From CALAGB01 sp963789565 (GTDB taxonomy: Bacteria > Chloroflexota > Chloroflexia > Thermomicrobiales > Thermomicrobiaceae), in NCBI GenBank assembly GCA_963789565.1, contig CAWBKX010000002.1:186001-250000 (forward strand): a stretch of 64,000 nucleotides of DNA, read 5' to 3'. The notes below the pieces were generated by a model. The model did not search any database. It saw only the letters and a list, made by a program, of their open reading frames with translations, and had not been told where the DNA came from. Both the position numbers and the translations under genes were made by a program. Shown one piece after another: positions 1 through 7,381 of this stretch (position 1 is its first letter; the number at the start of each line of letters is the position of its first letter).

Positions 1-216
1 TACCTGACACGAGTGCTGATGCGCATCACTCTTGCGGGTGCGCTCTTCCTCGGACTGGTGGCGATCCTGCCCTATTTTGCGGGGCTGATTACGAACGTAC
101 GAACGTTGCTGATCAGTTCGACCGCCTTGCTCATTGTCGTCGGAGTGGCCATCGATACCATGCGACAGCTCGAAGCTCAGCTGATGATGAGAAACTACGA
201 AGGATTCATACGCTAG
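1..216 (+). CDS. secY: Protein translocase subunit SecY, C-terminal fragment
   Basis: The gene runs in from the left edge; 71 codons are visible. SecY is the channel-forming subunit of the SecYEG translocon in the cytoplasmic membrane. What remains are the last two hydrophobic segments (roughly visible residues 8-29 and 33-54) and a charged tail ending MMRNYEGFIR, the usual form of a SecY C-terminus. It lies directly before adk and map, the standard end of the spc operon. The start is outside the window, so nothing can be said about its length. Confidence 0.93.
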   Translation, partial: YLTRVLMRITLAGALFLGLVAILPYFAGLITNVRTLLISSTALLIVVGVAIDTMRQLEAQLMMRNYEGFIR

Positions 217-229
217 GCATGGGAGAATC

Positions 230-919
230 GTGACAGGGATGGGAGCGACCCATGTCATCATCATGGGTCCACAAGGCGCGGGAAAAGGGACGCAGGCCGT
301 GGCGGTCGCACCGCGTCTCGGGCTCGCGCACGTCGCGACGGGTGATCTGTTTCGCGAGGCCATGGCGAGCGACACTGACCTGGGCAACGAGGTTCGATCT
401 TATTACGACCGCGGAGCCCTCGTTCCGGACGATCTAACGATTCGCATGTTGATGGCTCGCGTAGACGACGTCCTTCGGGCTGACCCGAATCTGCGCGGTA
501 TGCTGCTTGACGGCTTTCCACGCAACCAGGTTCAGGCTGAAGCGCTGGACTCAGCGCTGCGCGAGCGAGGCGATCGCTTGGCCGCGGTCGTCCACGTTGA
601 TGTCCCTCGCGACATCCTGATGGACCGCCTCACCGGCCGGCTCATCTGTCCAAGCTGCGGTGCGACTTATCACCGGATCTTCAATCCTCCCAAAGAGGAA
701 GGCGTCTGTGACGTTTGTGGGTCGACGCTGATTCAGCGAAGCGACGACACACCGGATGCGGTGGAGCGCCGGCTATCGATTTACTACGAACAGACAGCTC
801 CGGTTCTAGCTTACTATCGCAATGCCGGTTTGCTGATCGACATAGACGGTGATCGACCGATCGACGAGGTCAGCGCGTCGATCATAGACGGGCTCGAGAG
901 CAGGTTCGACGCGTCCTGA
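230..919 (+). CDS. adk: Adenylate kinase (zinc-binding long form)
   Basis: This cytoplasmic enzyme interconverts ATP + AMP and 2 ADP. The P-loop GPQGAGKGT lies at residues 13-21, the DGFPR motif follows in the core, and the LID domain carries four cysteines (C140, C143, C160, C163), the zinc-binding LID of many Gram-positive and Chloroflexi enzymes. At 229 residues it is near the usual 215-220. The GTG at 230 is taken as start; the ATG at 239 is equally possible. It follows secY by 13 bases, and its stop overlaps the map start by one base, so translation is probably coupled. Confidence 0.96.
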   Translation: MTGMGATHVIIMGPQGAGKGTQAVAVAPRLGLAHVATGDLFREAMASDTDLGNEVRSYYDRGALVPDDLTIRMLMARVDDVLRADPNLRGMLLDGFPRNQVQAEALDSALRERGDRLAAVVHVDVPRDILMDRLTGRLICPSCGATYHRIFNPPKEEGVCDVCGSTLIQRSDDTPDAVERRLSIYYEQTAPVLAYYRNAGLLIDIDGDRPIDEVSASIIDGLESRFDAS

Positions 920-1683
920 TGGCCATTACCCTGAAGTCGACTCGCGAGATCGAGATCATGCGACGTGCCGGTAAGATCGTTGCTGAGGTCCTCGATCTGA
1001 TGAAGCGCGAAGTCCGTCCGGGCGTGACGACTGCTGAGCTCGATCGCATTTCTCGCGAGTTGATCGAGTCGCATGGCGCGTCGCCCTCGTTTCTGGGGCA
1101 CCAGGGATTCACGGCCAGCATCTGTGCGTCTGTGAACGAAGAAGTAGTGCACGGCATCCCGGGCCCGCGAGTGCTGGTTGAAGGGGACATCTTCTCGATC
1201 GATGTGGGCGCCTATCTCGAGGGATATCACGCCGACTCGGCGCTTACATTGCCGGTCGGTGAAATCTCGGACGAGGCGCGACGACTGATTGAGGTCACCG
1301 AGCTGGGATTTGCTCGCGGAGTTGAGATGGCGCGCGCTGGGAATCGCATTGGCGATATTTCGTCCGCCGTACAACAGGTCGCGGAAACCAACGGGTACGG
1401 AATCGTCAGAGAGCTCACCGGCCATGGCGTCGGCCGATCACTATGGGAAGATCCTTCGATCCCAAACTTTGGTCGCGCGGGAACCGGCGCAATCTTGAGA
1501 CCCGGCATGACCATCGCGATCGAGCCCATGTTCACCACCGGTGACGCAGGTGTTCGGTTTCTAGGTGACGGTTGGACCGTGGTGACTGAAGACGGCGGAT
1601 TGTCGTCGCATTATGAACACACGGTGTTGATTACGCCGGGAGAACCGGAATTGTTGACCCGCTTAGGAGATTTTATGGTATAA
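919..1683 (+). CDS. map: Methionine aminopeptidase, type I
   Basis: The enzyme removes the initiator methionine from new proteins in the cytoplasm. The full set of five dimetal ligands is present: D95, D106, H169, E202 and E233, in the contexts DVGAY, HADSA, GHGVG, IEPMF and HYEHT. Its 254 residues match the family. There is no N-terminal zinc-finger extension, as expected for a bacterial type I enzyme. The start ATG overlaps the adk stop (TGATG). The last codons overlap a TATAAT box that may drive infA. Confidence 0.97.
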   Translation: MAITLKSTREIEIMRRAGKIVAEVLDLMKREVRPGVTTAELDRISRELIESHGASPSFLGHQGFTASICASVNEEVVHGIPGPRVLVEGDIFSIDVGAYLEGYHADSALTLPVGEISDEARRLIEVTELGFARGVEMARAGNRIGDISSAVQQVAETNGYGIVRELTGHGVGRSLWEDPSIPNFGRAGTGAILRPGMTIAIEPMFTTGDAGVRFLGDGWTVVTEDGGLSSHYEHTVLITPGEPELLTRLGDFMV

Positions 1684-1684
1684 T
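1654..1684 (+). promoter_or_regulatory. Possible internal promoter for infA-rpoA
   Basis: A perfect TATAAT stands at 1679-1684, overlapping the map stop codon. TTGACC lies at 1654-1659 with a 19-base spacer, longer than the optimal 17. It would start a transcript at about 1691, giving a short leader before infA. The -10 box is convincing and the -35 is only fair. Confidence 0.4.
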
Positions 1685-1731
1685 GCGCCGTTGTGGCGCA
1701 TGCGTTCGACGTGCGCACTTAGTTGTGCGCA
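1683..1731 (+). promoter_or_regulatory. Two tandem stem-loops in the infA leader
   Basis: Two perfect 7-bp hairpins stand side by side ahead of the infA ribosome binding site: ATGCGCC/GGCGCAT at 1683-1689 and 1695-1701 with loop GTTGT, and TGCGCAC/GTGCGCA at 1712-1718 and 1725-1731 with a 6-base loop. The Shine-Dalgarno sequence follows 5 bases later. Neither is followed by a T-run, so they are not terminators. A role in translation control or RNA processing is inferred. Confidence 0.5.
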
Positions 1732-1746
1732 GGTCCGAGGTGGCAA

Positions 1747-1968
1747 TTGGCCAAGAAGGATGTCATCGAGGTCGAAGGCAAGGTCACGGAACCGCTGCCG
1801 AACGCAATGTTCCGTGTGGAGCTGGATAGCGGACATGAAGTGCTCGCGCACATATCCGGCAAATTGCGCCTCAATTTCATTCGAATCTTACCCGGAGATC
1901 GGGTACGGGTCGAGCTTTCACCGTACGACCTATCTCGCGGACGAATCACGTACCGGTTGAGAACGTAA
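1747..1968 (+). CDS. infA: Translation initiation factor IF-1
   Basis: IF-1 binds the 30S A site during initiation. The 73-residue product, beginning MAKKDVIEVEGKV, is a single OB-fold domain of standard length with the usual internal block HISGKLR. The TTG at 1747 is chosen because the family begins exactly there and GAGG lies at 1737-1740. An upstream in-frame TTG at 1723 would add eight residues and would place the start inside the second leader hairpin. rpmJ and the ribosomal genes follow, as in the alpha operon of most bacteria. Confidence 0.95.
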   Translation: MAKKDVIEVEGKVTEPLPNAMFRVELDSGHEVLAHISGKLRLNFIRILPGDRVRVELSPYDLSRGRITYRLRT

Positions 1969-2005
1969 GCGATCGGTTCTCAACAAATGGGGAAGTGGGC
2001 AGCTC

Positions 2006-2119
2006 ATGAAGGTGACCGCATCAGTTAAGCGGCGTTGTGACAATTGTCGAATCATCAGGCGGCGAGGGGTCGTGCGAGTGATCTGCACGAACCCGAAGCA
2101 CAAGCAGCGTCAGGGATAA
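2006..2119 (+). CDS. rpmJ: 50S ribosomal protein L36
   Basis: This is a 37-codon gene beginning MKVTASVKRRCDNC, a component of the large subunit. It is the zinc-ribbon type: C11, C14, C27 and H32 form the usual C-C-C-H site. Thirty-seven residues is the standard bacterial length. It sits between infA and rpsM, 9 bases before the latter, in the expected order. The start ATG has GGGG and GGAAG upstream at 1989-1995. Confidence 0.96.
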   Translation: MKVTASVKRRCDNCRIIRRRGVVRVICTNPKHKQRQG

Positions 2120-2128
2120 GGGGTAGAT

Positions 2129-2503
2129 ATGGCACGTATCGCTGGCGTCGATCTTCCACGCGAAAAGCGGGTCGAGATCGGCCTGACCTACATTTACGGA
2201 ATCGGGCTGACCACGAGCCACAAGCTCCTGGAGCAGACCTCCATCAGCCTTGACACGCGCGTTCGCGATCTGACGGATGACGAAGTGCAGCGATTGCGTG
2301 ACATCGTCGAGAAAGAAATGCTGGTCGAAGGCGATCTGCGCCGTGAAGTCAGCATGAACATCAAGCGGTTGATGGACATCGGAAGCTATCGTGGTCTACG
2401 GCATCGTCGCGGGCTTCCGGTCCACGGTCAGCGGACCAAGACCAACGCTCGCACGCGCAAGGGACCGAAGAAGGCCATCGGCGTGCGGCGCAAGGGTCGC
2501 TAG
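2129..2503 (+). CDS. rpsM: 30S ribosomal protein S13
   Basis: S13 is a small-subunit head protein that contacts P-site tRNA and forms bridges to the 50S. It begins MARIAGVDLPREKR and ends in the basic tail expected of the family (RTKTNARTRKGPKKA). The helix-two-turn-helix core lies at about residues 14-60. Its 124 residues are normal. The SD GGGGTAG lies 6 bases before the ATG. It is followed by an unusually long, hairpin-rich gap before rpsK. Confidence 0.97.
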   Translation: MARIAGVDLPREKRVEIGLTYIYGIGLTTSHKLLEQTSISLDTRVRDLTDDEVQRLRDIVEKEMLVEGDLRREVSMNIKRLMDIGSYRGLRHRRGLPVHGQRTKTNARTRKGPKKAIGVRRKGR

Positions 2504-2511
2504 CCATCCAC

Positions 2512-2567
2512 ATCGATCGTGTGATCGATCTCAACTGCGATTGAGACGGCGGGCGTCATTGCCCGCC
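2512..2567 (+). promoter_or_regulatory. Three tandem perfect stem-loops between rpsM and rpsK
   Basis: The 99-base gap holds ATCGATC/GATCGAT (2512-2518, 2523-2529, loop GTGT), CTCAA/TTGAG (2530-2534, 2541-2545) and GGCGGGC/GCCCGCC (2548-2554, 2561-2567, loop GTCATT). All stems are perfect and packed end to end, and there is no T-run. They look like a structured mRNA segment, perhaps a processing or translation-control site. The function is inferred only. Confidence 0.55.
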
Positions 2568-2602
2568 AGCGTATGAGATGACCAGGAAAGGACGCGAAGC
2601 GC

Positions 2603-3010
2603 ATGGCGGACCGCCGACGGGCAACCAAAGCACGAGGGCGAGTAAGGCGACGTGATCGGAAGAATATTCCGCGTGGACGTGCCTACGTGCAGTCGACGTT
2701 CAATAACACGATGGTGACCCTTACCGATCAGATCGGCAACGTCGTCGCGTGGTCCAGCGCTGGCGCGTCGGGCTTCAAGGGCTCGCGCAAGAGCACGCCG
2801 TACGCGGCACAGGTCGCGGCCGAGACCGCCGCGCGCAAGGCCATGGAGCACGGCATGCGGCAGGTTGACGTGTTCATCAAGGGACCGGGCTCCGGTCGTG
2901 AGATGGCCATCCGATCATTGCAAGCAACCGGCATTCAGGTGACGTCGATCGCCGACGTGACACCGGTGCCACACAACGGCTGTCGACCGCCGAAGCGGCG
3001 TCGCGTCTAA
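2603..3010 (+). CDS. rpsK: 30S ribosomal protein S11
   Basis: S11 is a small-subunit platform protein near the Shine-Dalgarno/mRNA exit. It contains the family blocks STFNNTMVTLTD and GFKGSRKSTPYAAQ, and the C-terminus HNGCRPPKRRRV is the usual S11 ending. Its 135 residues include a short basic N-terminal extension common in the phylum. AGGAAAGGAC lies upstream. The order rpsM-rpsK-rpsD-rpoA-rplQ is the canonical alpha operon. Confidence 0.97.
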   Translation: MADRRRATKARGRVRRRDRKNIPRGRAYVQSTFNNTMVTLTDQIGNVVAWSSAGASGFKGSRKSTPYAAQVAAETAARKAMEHGMRQVDVFIKGPGSGREMAIRSLQATGIQVTSIADVTPVPHNGCRPPKRRRV

Positions 3011-3067
3011 CGAGAATTTGAAATTCAGGCTCGCTGGTCGGGTGACCCGGTGAGTCGAGGAGGATGA

Positions 3068-3712
3068 ATGGCAAGGTATACCGGGCCGGTCTGCCGGATC
3101 TGTCGTCGGGAAGGGTTGAAGCTCTACCTCAAAGGTGAGCGTTGCCTCAGCCCCAAGTGTCCGATTGTCCAGCGACAACCAATGCGGAACTTCCCGCCAG
3201 GACAGCATGGGCAGAAGCGTTCGCGGCGTCCGTCTGAGTACGGCATCCAGCTTCGCGAGAAGCAAAAGATTCGCAAGATGTACGGCGTGCTCGAGGGACA
3301 GTTCCGGCGCCACTTCGACGAGGCTGAGCGCCGCGGCGGAGTGACCGGTGAGAACCTGCTGCAGATCCTCGAAATGCGTCTTGATAACGTTGTGTACCGA
3401 TTGGGCTATGCTGACTCGCGCAAGCAAGCGCGCCAGATCGTGCGCCACGGCCACTTCACCGTGAACGGCCGCAAGACGAACATTCCGTCCTTCATCGTGA
3501 AGCCAGAGGACATGATCGCCGTTCGAGCCCAGAGCCGCGAGCGCGAGTACTTCAAGATCGTGGTGGAGACCGCCGGCTCCAAGCCAGTCCCCGTTTGGCT
3601 TACGCGGGACATGGAAAGCTTGAGCGGGCGCGTCGTGAACGCACCGGCACGCGACCAGATTGAAATTCCACCGCTCAACGAGCAGCTTGTCGTTGAGTTC
3701 TACAGCCGGTAA
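3068..3712 (+). CDS. rpsD: 30S ribosomal protein S4
   Basis: S4 nucleates 30S assembly and binds 16S rRNA; in enterobacteria it also represses its own operon. The N-terminal domain has the zinc-type cysteine set (CRIC near residues 9-12, then two cysteines near 26 and 31), and an S4 RNA-binding domain occupies about residues 100-165 (MRLDNVVYRLG onward). Its length of 214 is slightly above the usual 200-209. GAGGAGG at 3057-3063 precedes the ATG. Confidence 0.97.
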   Translation: MARYTGPVCRICRREGLKLYLKGERCLSPKCPIVQRQPMRNFPPGQHGQKRSRRPSEYGIQLREKQKIRKMYGVLEGQFRRHFDEAERRGGVTGENLLQILEMRLDNVVYRLGYADSRKQARQIVRHGHFTVNGRKTNIPSFIVKPEDMIAVRAQSREREYFKIVVETAGSKPVPVWLTRDMESLSGRVVNAPARDQIEIPPLNEQLVVEFYSR

Positions 3713-3721
3713 CGCCACGCT

Positions 3722-3763
3722 GCGGGCACTCACCGGTCGGTCATAGCGCCGGTGACGTGCCGC
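3722..3763 (+). promoter_or_regulatory. Stem-loop in the rpsD-rpoA gap
   Basis: TCACCGG at 3730-3736 pairs with CCGGTGA at 3749-3755. Allowing one bulged base, GGCAC at 3725-3729 pairs with GTGCC at 3757-3761, giving about 12 base pairs. It lies just before the rpoA ribosome binding site at 3773-3780. There is no T-run, so it is not a terminator. It may separate rpoA expression from that of the ribosomal proteins. Confidence 0.4.
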
Positions 3764-3789
3764 CTATTGGCCGGAGGAGGCTGATTCGA

Positions 3790-4791
3790 TTGCTAGAAAT
3801 CGCGCAACCACGAGTTCAACAGACACATTCTGGAGTGAATTACGGCCGCTTCGTCGTTGAGCCGCTCGAGCCCGGATACGGCATCACGATTGGCAATTCG
3901 CTCCGCCGGATTTTGCTTCGCTCTCTTCCTGGCGCGGCTATCGTGCGCGTTCGCATTGCGGATGTCTGGCATGAGTTTTCGACCATCGAAGGCGTTCGAG
4001 AGGATGTGACGGAAATCGTCCTGAATCTCAAGCGCATTCGCCTGCGTGTCGTAACAGAGTCCTTCCGTGAGACGCGCGCTAGCCTCTATGCGCACGGCGA
4101 GGGCGTCGTTACCGCGGGCGACATTGATTGGCCGGGTGAGATCGAAATCGTGAATCCGGATCAGATCATCGCGACGCTCGACAACGACCGTGCTCGTCTC
4201 GAAATGGACCTCGTCGTCGCCCGCGGTCGTGGCTATCAGCCGGCCGAGGCTCAGGAGATCTTCTCGATTGGTGAGATCCCGGTCGACGCGATCTTCACGC
4301 CGATTGAAAAAGTCAACTACGTGGTCGAGCACACGCGTGTTGGGCAGATGACCGACTACGATCGGCTCATCCTCGAGATCATCACTGACGGCACGATCGA
4401 ACCCGACGACGCGCTGTCCCGATCAGCCCAGATCCTTGTTGACCACGCCAGACTGATCGCCGATTTCAATCGCGAGCCGGTGGAAGAGGTCGAGGAGACG
4501 ACACGTCAGGTGTCCGAGGCGGACACACGGCCGCTGGCTGAGCTGGGCTTGTCGCCGCGCGTGCTCAACGCGCTGCGGTCGCGTCACATCGACCGCGTCG
4601 GCCAGGTGCTCGACATGGAGCCGGAGCAGCTGCTCTCGATTCGAAACTTCGGTCCTCGTTCGCTGCAGGAGCTCAAAGAGCGCATGTCCGAATTCGGCTA
4701 TGACTTCGAGATGCCGAATGGGGCCGGTCTTGACGAGGACGACTCGGACGATGATTCAGATGGCGGTGCCGACTCGGACGCCGCGGAATAG
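3790..4791 (+). CDS. rpoA: DNA-directed RNA polymerase subunit alpha
   Basis: This is the assembly platform of RNA polymerase. The 333-residue protein has the alpha-NTD (about 1-235, with GYGITIGNSLRRILL) and the alpha-CTD (about 250-312, with LSPRVLNALRSRHI and NFGPRSLQEL). A highly acidic tail of about 20 residues rich in Asp and Ser follows, longer than in most alphas. The TTG at 3790 is preferred because GGAGGAGG at 3773-3780 sits 9 bases upstream and the product begins MLEIAQP as in relatives. A GTG at 3757 has no such signal. Confidence 0.97.
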   Translation: MLEIAQPRVQQTHSGVNYGRFVVEPLEPGYGITIGNSLRRILLRSLPGAAIVRVRIADVWHEFSTIEGVREDVTEIVLNLKRIRLRVVTESFRETRASLYAHGEGVVTAGDIDWPGEIEIVNPDQIIATLDNDRARLEMDLVVARGRGYQPAEAQEIFSIGEIPVDAIFTPIEKVNYVVEHTRVGQMTDYDRLILEIITDGTIEPDDALSRSAQILVDHARLIADFNREPVEEVEETTRQVSEADTRPLAELGLSPRVLNALRSRHIDRVGQVLDMEPEQLLSIRNFGPRSLQELKERMSEFGYDFEMPNGAGLDEDDSDDDSDGGADSDAAE

Positions 4792-4809
4792 GGTGGGGAG
4801 ACTTCAGCC

Positions 4810-5163
4810 ATGAGGCACCGCGTCGCGGGCCGGAAGTTCGGCCGAAATACGAACCAGCGCAAGGCGCTCTTTCGCAATCTGGCGGTTTCGCTGATCTTGC
4901 ACGAGCGCATCCAAACGACTGAGGCGAAGGCGAAGTCGATTCGCCCGATCGTCGAAAAATTGGTGACCATGTCTCGCGAAGATTCCGATCATCATCGCCG
5001 TCTGGTGATGGCCAGATTGGCGGACGAGCGAGCGACGGCAAAGCTGTTCGACGTGATTGGCCCCCGATTCGACGGGCAGGCCGGCGGATATACGCGCATT
5101 TATAAGCTCGGCAGTCGCCGGGGTGACGCGGCGCCGATGGCATTGATCGAGTTCGTCGCTTAG
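4810..5163 (+). CDS. rplQ: 50S ribosomal protein L17
   Basis: L17 is a large-subunit protein near the exit tunnel. It starts MRHRVAGRKFGRNTNQRKAL, the typical beginning, and carries the block TTEAKAKSIRPIVEKL. Its 117 residues match the usual 115-127. It follows rpoA by 18 bases with GGGGAG upstream, closing the core of the alpha operon. Confidence 0.97.
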   Translation: MRHRVAGRKFGRNTNQRKALFRNLAVSLILHERIQTTEAKAKSIRPIVEKLVTMSREDSDHHRRLVMARLADERATAKLFDVIGPRFDGQAGGYTRIYKLGSRRGDAAPMALIEFVA

Positions 5164-5184
5164 CGTTGGAGACTGTCGATTCTG

Positions 5185-5988
5185 TTGTCCAGCGATGCGG
5201 GCGTGAAGAACCTTCGGATCGATATCGGGTATGACGGAACCGACTTCTATGGCTCGCAACGACAGTCGGCGGTTCGCACGGTGCAGCAGGTCGTCGAAGA
5301 GGGACTGACGCGACTCACGGGTTCCTCCCAGTCGATCGACTTGGCGGGGCGCACGGACCGAGGGGTTCACGCGGTTGGGCAGGTTGCAAGTGCGGCCATC
5401 TCGTGGCGGAGAGACAAAGAATCGTTGCGATACGCGCTCGATTCAGTCACGCCGGAGGACGTTTCGATTCTCGCGGTGAACGAGGCGCCCGATGGGTTTC
5501 ACGCCCGATTTGACGCACGGGCACGTGAGTATCGTTATCGGGTGTGGAACGGACACCGACCGCCAGTGTTGATGCGACGATATGCCTGGCACGTGCATCA
5601 ACCATTGAACGTGGATCAGATGAATCAGGCGGCGAGGTTCTTGATCGGACCCAACGATTTCGCGTCATTTGCGGGGTCGGGGCTCGGGATTCCGGGAAGT
5701 CCGGCAGATTGCTCGCGTGACATGACAGTCGCCGAATGGAGCGAGAGTTCGTCGGACTGGGAACGCGAATTGGACGACGTGCGGATCGTAGAGTTTCGCG
5801 TTCGAGCCGACCGGTTTCTGCCGCACATGGTACGGAACATCGTCGGAAACCTGGTCGAGGTGGGCCGGGGCACGCAATCGGTCGAGGGGTTCGCCGGCGT
5901 ATTGGCGGCTTGCGATCGAAGAGTCGCGGCGGCGGGCGCGCCTCCGCACGGCTTGACACTCTGGAGCGTCGAGTACCCGGCAGGGTAA
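5185..5988 (+). CDS. truA: tRNA pseudouridine(38-40) synthase
   Basis: TruA converts U38-U40 of tRNA anticodon arms to pseudouridine. The catalytic aspartate is D58 in GRTDRGVHA, and the second conserved block, FHARFDARAREYRYR, follows at about residues 108-122. At 267 residues it is of normal size. The TTG at 5185 is used; a GTG at 5203 would remove six residues. truA between rplQ and rplM is a common Gram-positive/Chloroflexi order. Confidence 0.95.
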   Translation: MSSDAGVKNLRIDIGYDGTDFYGSQRQSAVRTVQQVVEEGLTRLTGSSQSIDLAGRTDRGVHAVGQVASAAISWRRDKESLRYALDSVTPEDVSILAVNEAPDGFHARFDARAREYRYRVWNGHRPPVLMRRYAWHVHQPLNVDQMNQAARFLIGPNDFASFAGSGLGIPGSPADCSRDMTVAEWSESSSDWERELDDVRIVEFRVRADRFLPHMVRNIVGNLVEVGRGTQSVEGFAGVLAACDRRVAAAGAPPHGLTLWSVEYPAG

Positions 5989-6043
5989 GAGGTTGGGCGC
6001 CGATCCTTGGCGGCGTCGTTTCCATTGAGGAGCACAGGTTCGA

Positions 6044-6478
6044 ATGAAAACGTACTCGCCAAAGGCGTCGGAAATCCAGCGATCCTGGTTCATCGTCGAT
6101 GCCGAGAATCAGACGCTCGGGCGTATCTCAAGTCAGATCGCGAGCGTTCTTCGCGGCAAGCACAAGCCGACGTTTGCCACGCACATGGACATGGGTGACT
6201 ATGTCGTTGTGGTGAACGCCGAGAAGATTCGGGTCACCGGAAATAAGTCGGAGAAAAAGCTCTACTATCGGCACTCGCAGTTTCCGGGCGGCTTCCGTTC
6301 GACTCCATTGCGGGACCAGCTTGAGAAGCATCCGACTCGGCCATTGGAGCGCTCGATTCGCATGATGTTGCCGAAGAATTCGCTCGGCGATGCCATGTTC
6401 AAGAAGCTGAAGATCTATGCCGGTCCGGATCACCCGCACTCGGCTCAGAATCCCCAAACGTTGCGGATTGAAGGATAG
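6044..6478 (+). CDS. rplM: 50S ribosomal protein L13
   Basis: L13 is an early assembly protein of the 50S subunit. Family blocks present are WFIVDAENQTLGRISSQIA, GDYVVVVNAEKI and the loop YRHSQFPGG, and the C-terminal PHSAQNP is typical. Its 144 residues match the family. GAGGAG lies 8 bases before the ATG. It is paired with rpsI as in nearly all bacteria. Confidence 0.97.
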   Translation: MKTYSPKASEIQRSWFIVDAENQTLGRISSQIASVLRGKHKPTFATHMDMGDYVVVVNAEKIRVTGNKSEKKLYYRHSQFPGGFRSTPLRDQLEKHPTRPLERSIRMMLPKNSLGDAMFKKLKIYAGPDHPHSAQNPQTLRIEG

Positions 6479-6495
6479 AGGAGAGACGGGCAACA

Positions 6496-6915
6496 GTGGA
6501 AGCAGGAGTCACCGCAGAGCGACAACAGCGATATGTGCACGGCACGGGTAGGCGTAAGAGCGCCGTGGCACGGGCTCGGCTCTATCCGGGTCGTGGCAAT
6601 TTCGAGGTGAACAACAAGACCGCGCGCGAATATTTCGGTGGTCGCGACATCTACCAGACCATGATCGCGGAACCGTTGCGACTGACAAACACGGTTGAGA
6701 AATTCAACGTTCAGATCCGCGTTGTGGGCGGCGGGATGACCGGCCAGGCCGGTGCGGTGCGGCACGCGATCGCGCGAGCGCTTGTGCGATCCGATCCGGA
6801 ATTACGTCCGGTTTTGCGTCGAGCGGGCTACCTGACACGCGACGCGCGGGTCAAAGAGCGCAAGAAGGTCGGGCTCAAGCGAGCGCGCAAGGCGCCTCAG
6901 TACACGAAGCGCTAA
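6496..6915 (+). CDS. rpsI: 30S ribosomal protein S9
   Basis: The basic C-terminal tail of S9 reaches the P-site tRNA. It carries GTGRRKSAVARARLYPG, GQAGAVRHAIARAL and the ending KKVGLKRARKAPQYTKR, all diagnostic. The GTG at 6496 gives 139 residues with a short N-terminal extension, and GAGGAGAG at 6478-6485 is the SD. It is the last gene of the ribosomal run; a terminator follows at 6944. Confidence 0.97.
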   Translation: MEAGVTAERQQRYVHGTGRRKSAVARARLYPGRGNFEVNNKTAREYFGGRDIYQTMIAEPLRLTNTVEKFNVQIRVVGGGMTGQAGAVRHAIARALVRSDPELRPVLRRAGYLTRDARVKERKKVGLKRARKAPQYTKR

Positions 6916-6943
6916 TCGAGATAACCTCCAACGAGAACGTGAG

Positions 6944-6979
6944 ACACCGGACGTCGCAAGATGTCCGGTGTTTTGTTTT
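6944..6979 (+). terminator. Rho-independent terminator of the ribosomal operon
   Basis: The 9-bp perfect stem ACACCGGAC/GTCCGGTGT (6944-6952, 6963-6971) has a 10-base loop and is followed directly by TTTGTTTT. It lies 29 bases after rpsI and closes the long ribosomal transcript. Confidence 0.88.
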
Positions 6980-7381
6980 GCGTCGGGCGCGGAGGGCGTT
7001 TCGTCGGCGACGACGTGTTACGAAATCTGGAATGGACGGCGCAAACTTGGGCCGTTGGTCGGTTGACGGTCAACGCGGGCGCCACAATGGCGAGTGATGA
7101 ACTCGTTCACTGGACGATCTGCGAACAGCCTGAGTTTTCAACCGAGGTTGATTGAGACAAAGTCCCTAATCAGACTGAATGCAGCCGGAGACATGTAGGG
7201 GCGACGCGGGCACCAACCGGGGAGCCACAGAGCGGATGCGGTGTTGGCCGCTTTTCAGTCGCGGGCCGACGACCGTCACCAATGGCCCAAATAACTCGTC
7301 AACCACCATAATGGCGCCCCTGCCGACAGCGACGTTCTCCGCGCAGGCTGACTCGATTCTTCTAGGAATGACGTGCCGAAT
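6980..7381. other. Gene-free stretch between rpsI terminator and TIM-barrel gene
   Basis: About 400 bases hold no convincing gene. Two short reading frames (6961-7155 and 7179-7385) lack ribosome binding sites and resemble no family. I see no RNA gene or repeat. The following gene is on the minus strand, so this is the space between two transcription ends. Confidence 0.5.
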
